The notes below the pieces were generated by a model. That model had not been told where the DNA came from, did not search any database, and was given only the letters and a program-made list of their open reading frames with translations. A program made the position numbers and the translations under genes. A DNA stretch of 15,095 nt from CAZAGT01 sp964484515 (GTDB lineage: Bacteria > Desulfobacterota > DSM-4660 > Desulfatiglandales > HGW-15): assembly GCA_964484515.1 (NCBI GenBank), contig CAZAGT010000097.1, forward strand, positions 1-15,095. The letters are read 5' to 3'. Of this stretch, positions 12,274 through 15,095 are shown in pieces (position 1 is the first letter of the stretch; the number at the start of each line of letters is the position of its first letter).

Positions 12274-14730
12274 ATGAACGGTCAATCTACGAGTTCAAGC
12301 AGGGGCGAGAAGACGGTCTATAGCACGTGTATCTGCAATTGCGGCAGTACCAGCGAATGCGTCTTCAAGGTCTATGTGAGGGACGGTGTTGTTCGGGCGG
12401 TCGAACCGGACGATCGCTATAACGCGGGTGTCGGCCGCGAGGACGACGTCGTATCCGAGGAGGATCTTATCAGGGTCCGTCTGCAAAGGAGACCGTGTAC
12501 CCGGGGCCTCGTTTTTCACAAATACATCTGCAGCCCCGATCGCATCCTCTATCCGCTGAAACGGACTCCGGGCAGCAAGCGCGGGGAGGGGGCCTATACC
12601 CGTATCTCATGGGAGGAGGCCCTCACAACGATCGCCGACACGATGAATCGGATCAAACGGGAACACGGGCCCTATTCGATCATCACGCCCTATATGCCTA
12701 ATGAAACAGCGGAACGGCTCTTCTCGTTATGGGGCGGTGGGGTAGATAGTTGGGGCTGGTGTTCGTTTGATGCAGCCAGAATGATGGCCCACATCGTAGG
12801 AGGCGAAAAGGGTTGGGACTATGCCTACTATTCCGCGGGATCAGCAGCAGATATGCTGGCCCATGCCAAGCTGATCGTCATTTGGGGTTTTGATCCTGCC
12901 ATCGGGTCATGCGGGCCCGGCTACCAATTTGCCTGGTTTCTGAAGCTGGCACGAGAGCGAGGAAGACGGGTGGTCGTTATCGATCCGCGATACACCGTCG
13001 GGGCCGCGGTTCTGGCCGACCAGTGGATCCCTATCAAGCCGGGCACCGATACCGCTATGTATATGGCCATGGCCCACGAGATCTTCAAGGAGGACCTCTG
13101 GGACAGGGAGTTCGTTGCCACGTATGTGGAGCCGATCGGGTTCGAGAAATGGAAAGACTATGTGCTCGGGAAGGAGGACGGGGTCGCGAAAGATCCGGAG
13201 TGGGCCGAGGCCCGCTGTGCCGTCCCGGCGGAGACCATCAGAGAACTAGCCCGGCTCGTTGCCACGACCAAACCGACCTGGCTCTGGAGCCACTGGGGGG
13301 TGAGCCGGAAGAGCCGGGGGGAACAGACCGTCAGGACCTTCGCGGCCTTGCAGGCCATGTTGGGGTACTGGGGTACCCCGGGAGCGGGACCCATTTTCCA
13401 TACGGGCCCTTGCCGCGACATTCCCTGGAAGATTTCATGGGGACCGATGGGCGAATATGAGGTCCCCAAGATGTATCGCAGCCACTATTGGGCCCAGGCG
13501 GTGATACTACTTGAGAAGGTTCGGAGCGGCGACATGAGCTCCGAGGAATACATCCGGAAAGTGGGGTATCGCGCCGATCCGTCCCTCTTGAGCGATTTTG
13601 ACCCGAAGATGCTTTTTTGGGGCGGCGGTAGCAAGCCGCATGCGTCCGATCATCTGGTGACGGCCTGCGAGGCCTCCAATACGCAGGTCCAGGCCATGGA
13701 GCGGATGGAATTCATTGTGACTATGCATAGCTGCATGACCCCCACAACCAAATACGCCGACCTGATCCTTCCGGCCCGGGACTGGATGTGGGAGGAGAGA
13801 AACATCACGCAGAGCGCATATGGCGGATTCGAATGTATCAACTACTGCCCGGGGGTCGTCGATCCGCCGGGCGAGGTCAGGCCGTGGGCCTGGGTCTATA
13901 CCAAGCTGGCCGAAAAGCTGGGCATCGATCCGCAAGCATTCTTTGCATATTATACCACGGATGAAAACTGGGACCACGACTGGGAAAGGTACCTGAAAGA
14001 CTGCTACCAGCGGATCGTCGCCTATTACAGAGAGCGAGACGTCACCGTTCCCACGTGGGAGGCATTTACGAAAGGCGCGTTTATCAATTGCGATGAATTG
14101 GACGACACGCCTTTCACAGGGTGGGATGCACAGCTCAAGGATGGGAAACCTTTCAGGACCGCCTCCGGGAAGATCGAGCTCCATTCGGACTATATCGCGG
14201 ACCATGCCAACCGCGGCACAGGGGAGCACTATGACGTCCATGGTCGACTGTATGACAACCTGGCAGCCGACTGGGGTGATCTGCCTCCTTCCCCGACCTA
14301 TCAAACAGCCGTGCGGGGGATGGATTCCCCCCTGACGAAACAATTCCCTCTGATGCTCATCAGCCCGCACTGCCGCTACCGGGTACACTATCTCTTCTGG
14401 GAGCATCCGTGGCTCAAAGACCACGTTTACCGACATCGGGTCTGGATCAGCCCGACCGATGCGCACGCTCGGGGGATCAGGGAAGGAGACATGGTCGTCG
14501 TGTACAACGACCGCGGCAAACTGGTGATGCCCGCCTATGTGACAGCGAGAATGATGCCGGGCCTGATTGTGATCCGCCATGGGGGCAAATATGTCCCGGA
14601 CGAAAACGGCATCGATTGGGGTGCCTCCCCTTCAACGTTGCTGGGTGGCGATTTCGAGAGCTGCATCACGCCGGCCAAAGCGGCGAATGTCGTCGAGGTG
14701 GAGAAATACCATGAAGGTCTCGTTGCTTGA
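12274..14730 (+). CDS. Molybdopterin oxidoreductase of the DMSO reductase superfamily (catalytic subunit, substrate unknown)
   Basis: This is an 818-residue protein with the full DMSO-reductase-family layout. An N-terminal Fe-S region has CICNCGSTSEC (Cys19, 21, 23, 29) and PCTRG (Cys75). Then come DRILYPLKR and RISWEEAL (89-117), pterin-binding segments VIWGFDPAIGS and VVVIDPRYT with IPIKPGTD, and a C-terminal dinucleotide-binding domain (VWISPTDAHARGIREGD). DSWGW at 158-162 resembles the GSYGW motif of Ser-ligated members, so Ser159 is a candidate Mo/W ligand, with Cys163 as an alternative. There is no twin-arginine signal, so it is probably cytoplasmic. No Fe-S or membrane subunit follows. 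The ATG at 12274 has AGAGGA nine bases upstream; an upstream TTG at 12223 adds no conserved sequence. Confidence 0.92.
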   Translation: MNGQSTSSSRGEKTVYSTCICNCGSTSECVFKVYVRDGVVRAVEPDDRYNAGVGREDDVVSEEDLIRVRLQRRPCTRGLVFHKYICSPDRILYPLKRTPGSKRGEGAYTRISWEEALTTIADTMNRIKREHGPYSIITPYMPNETAERLFSLWGGGVDSWGWCSFDAARMMAHIVGGEKGWDYAYYSAGSAADMLAHAKLIVIWGFDPAIGSCGPGYQFAWFLKLARERGRRVVVIDPRYTVGAAVLADQWIPIKPGTDTAMYMAMAHEIFKEDLWDREFVATYVEPIGFEKWKDYVLGKEDGVAKDPEWAEARCAVPAETIRELARLVATTKPTWLWSHWGVSRKSRGEQTVRTFAALQAMLGYWGTPGAGPIFHTGPCRDIPWKISWGPMGEYEVPKMYRSHYWAQAVILLEKVRSGDMSSEEYIRKVGYRADPSLLSDFDPKMLFWGGGSKPHASDHLVTACEASNTQVQAMERMEFIVTMHSCMTPTTKYADLILPARDWMWEERNITQSAYGGFECINYCPGVVDPPGEVRPWAWVYTKLAEKLGIDPQAFFAYYTTDENWDHDWERYLKDCYQRIVAYYRERDVTVPTWEAFTKGAFINCDELDDTPFTGWDAQLKDGKPFRTASGKIELHSDYIADHANRGTGEHYDVHGRLYDNLAADWGDLPPSPTYQTAVRGMDSPLTKQFPLMLISPHCRYRVHYLFWEHPWLKDHVYRHRVWISPTDAHARGIREGDMVVVYNDRGKLVMPAYVTARMMPGLIVIRHGGKYVPDENGIDWGASPSTLLGGDFESCITPAKAANVVEVEKYHEGLVA

Positions 14731-14737
14731 AGCTCGC

Positions 14738-15002
14738 GGCCCTTCCGCAGGATCATCTCTTACGACCGGCAACCACTTTTCCGGCACTCCATGGATCGGC
14801 GCCAAAGTGTCACAGGGCATCTCCGGTCGTGCCGTACTGGGAGGCCCCGTTGAAGACAGCTAATCTGCGCCTCTCTGCCGGAGACCATGAACCCTGGCGT
14901 ATTCAAGTGCGTTGGGATTCCGGCCGGTTGCGCGCTCTAAAGAGACAATCCTCCGGAGGGCCACGGGCATCTTCGCGCGTGACGGAGAATTCAGGTATGG
15001 AC
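14738..15002 (+). repeat. ~260-bp dispersed repeat, copy B (after the molybdoenzyme gene)
   Basis: This is the partner of 5878-6140, in the same orientation and starting eight bases after the molybdoenzyme stop. The identical 23-base core is at 14756-14778. The offset between copies drifts only from 8860 to 8862, so the alignment is nearly gap-free. An open frame from 14727 to 15023 covers it and shares LLRPATT and neighbouring residues with the matching frame in copy A, but the two frames diverge fast beyond that. I see no other gene between 14731 and the window end, in particular no electron-transfer subunit for the molybdoenzyme. Confidence 0.7.
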
Positions 15003-15056
15003 AAAGCCCTTATTCTCGTATGAGACTTTATGAAATGCGGTCTGTGATACCTTATC

Positions 15057-15088
15057 GCCCGGCCATGGGGGTCTCTTTTCAAAAACGA
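15057..15088 (+). repeat. 32-bp dispersed repeat, right copy
   Basis: This is the reverse complement of 109-140 with a single mismatch. It contains ATGGGGGTCTCTTTTCAAAA and thus the codons MGVSFQK, as does the left copy on the other strand. The sequence ends seven bases later, so whether a longer unit continues to the right cannot be seen. Confidence 0.7.
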
Positions 15089-15095
15089 AACGTTA

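Noticed and set aside
13507..14580. 357-residue minus-strand frame inside the molybdoenzyme gene
   Set aside because: It is an antisense shadow of a strongly conserved coding region, with no domain and no ribosome site.
1..15095. CRISPR array, tRNA or rRNA genes, transposase
   Set aside because: No regularly spaced repeats, no tRNA-like cloverleaf region noticed, no rRNA sequence and no transposase motifs were seen on either strand.

Overview
The window reads as chromosomal DNA of an anaerobic bacterium, most probably of the deltaproteobacterial lineage (Desulfobacterota). The reasons are a HesB/IscA-like selenoprotein with an in-frame UGA, a family typical of that group; a large cytoplasmic-type molybdopterin oxidoreductase; and a Liv-type ABC transporter next to an enoyl-CoA isomerase-like protein. 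No rRNA, tRNA, CRISPR array, phage gene or transposase was seen.

Layout. 1-521 is intergenic and carries one copy of a 32-bp sequence that returns, inverted, at the far right end. 522-3314 is a forward block of housekeeping-type genes: the HesB-like selenoprotein (UGA at 621-623, with a candidate bacterial SECIS hairpin at 634-663), a YggS-type PLP protein, a TtcA-type tRNA thiolase, and a cytidylate-kinase-like protein fused to a BON domain. After a hairpin-rich spacer, 3494-4273 encodes a crotonase-fold protein that lacks both hydratase glutamates but has a PaaG-type aspartate. Facing it on the minus strand is a livH-livM-livG-livF transporter cluster (7996 down to 4357) without a substrate-binding protein. 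A diverged ~260-bp repeat lies between livM and livG, and its second copy follows the molybdoenzyme.

Upstream of livH lies the remnant of a sugar (CUT1) transporter. The N-terminal part of a UgpC/MalK ATPase has lost its start and gained a nonsense codon, and is joined in frame to the last ~30 codons of a MalG-type permease. Behind it sits an intact zinc-dependent polyol/sugar-acid dehydrogenase (8538-9536), which may be what is left of the same sugar locus. Next come an outer-membrane beta-barrel protein (9747-10598) and a six-helix membrane protein of unknown function (10925-11701), each with its own terminator-like hairpin. A long regulatory gap follows, then the forward molybdopterin oxidoreductase (12274-14730), which has no visible electron-transfer or membrane subunit. 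The window closes with the second copies of both repeat families.

The strongest observations are the selenoprotein, which ordinary gene calling would truncate; the fused sugar-transporter pseudogene; the isolated molybdoenzyme with atypical cysteine spacing; and the two dispersed repeat families. All homology statements come from reading the translations, with no database search.
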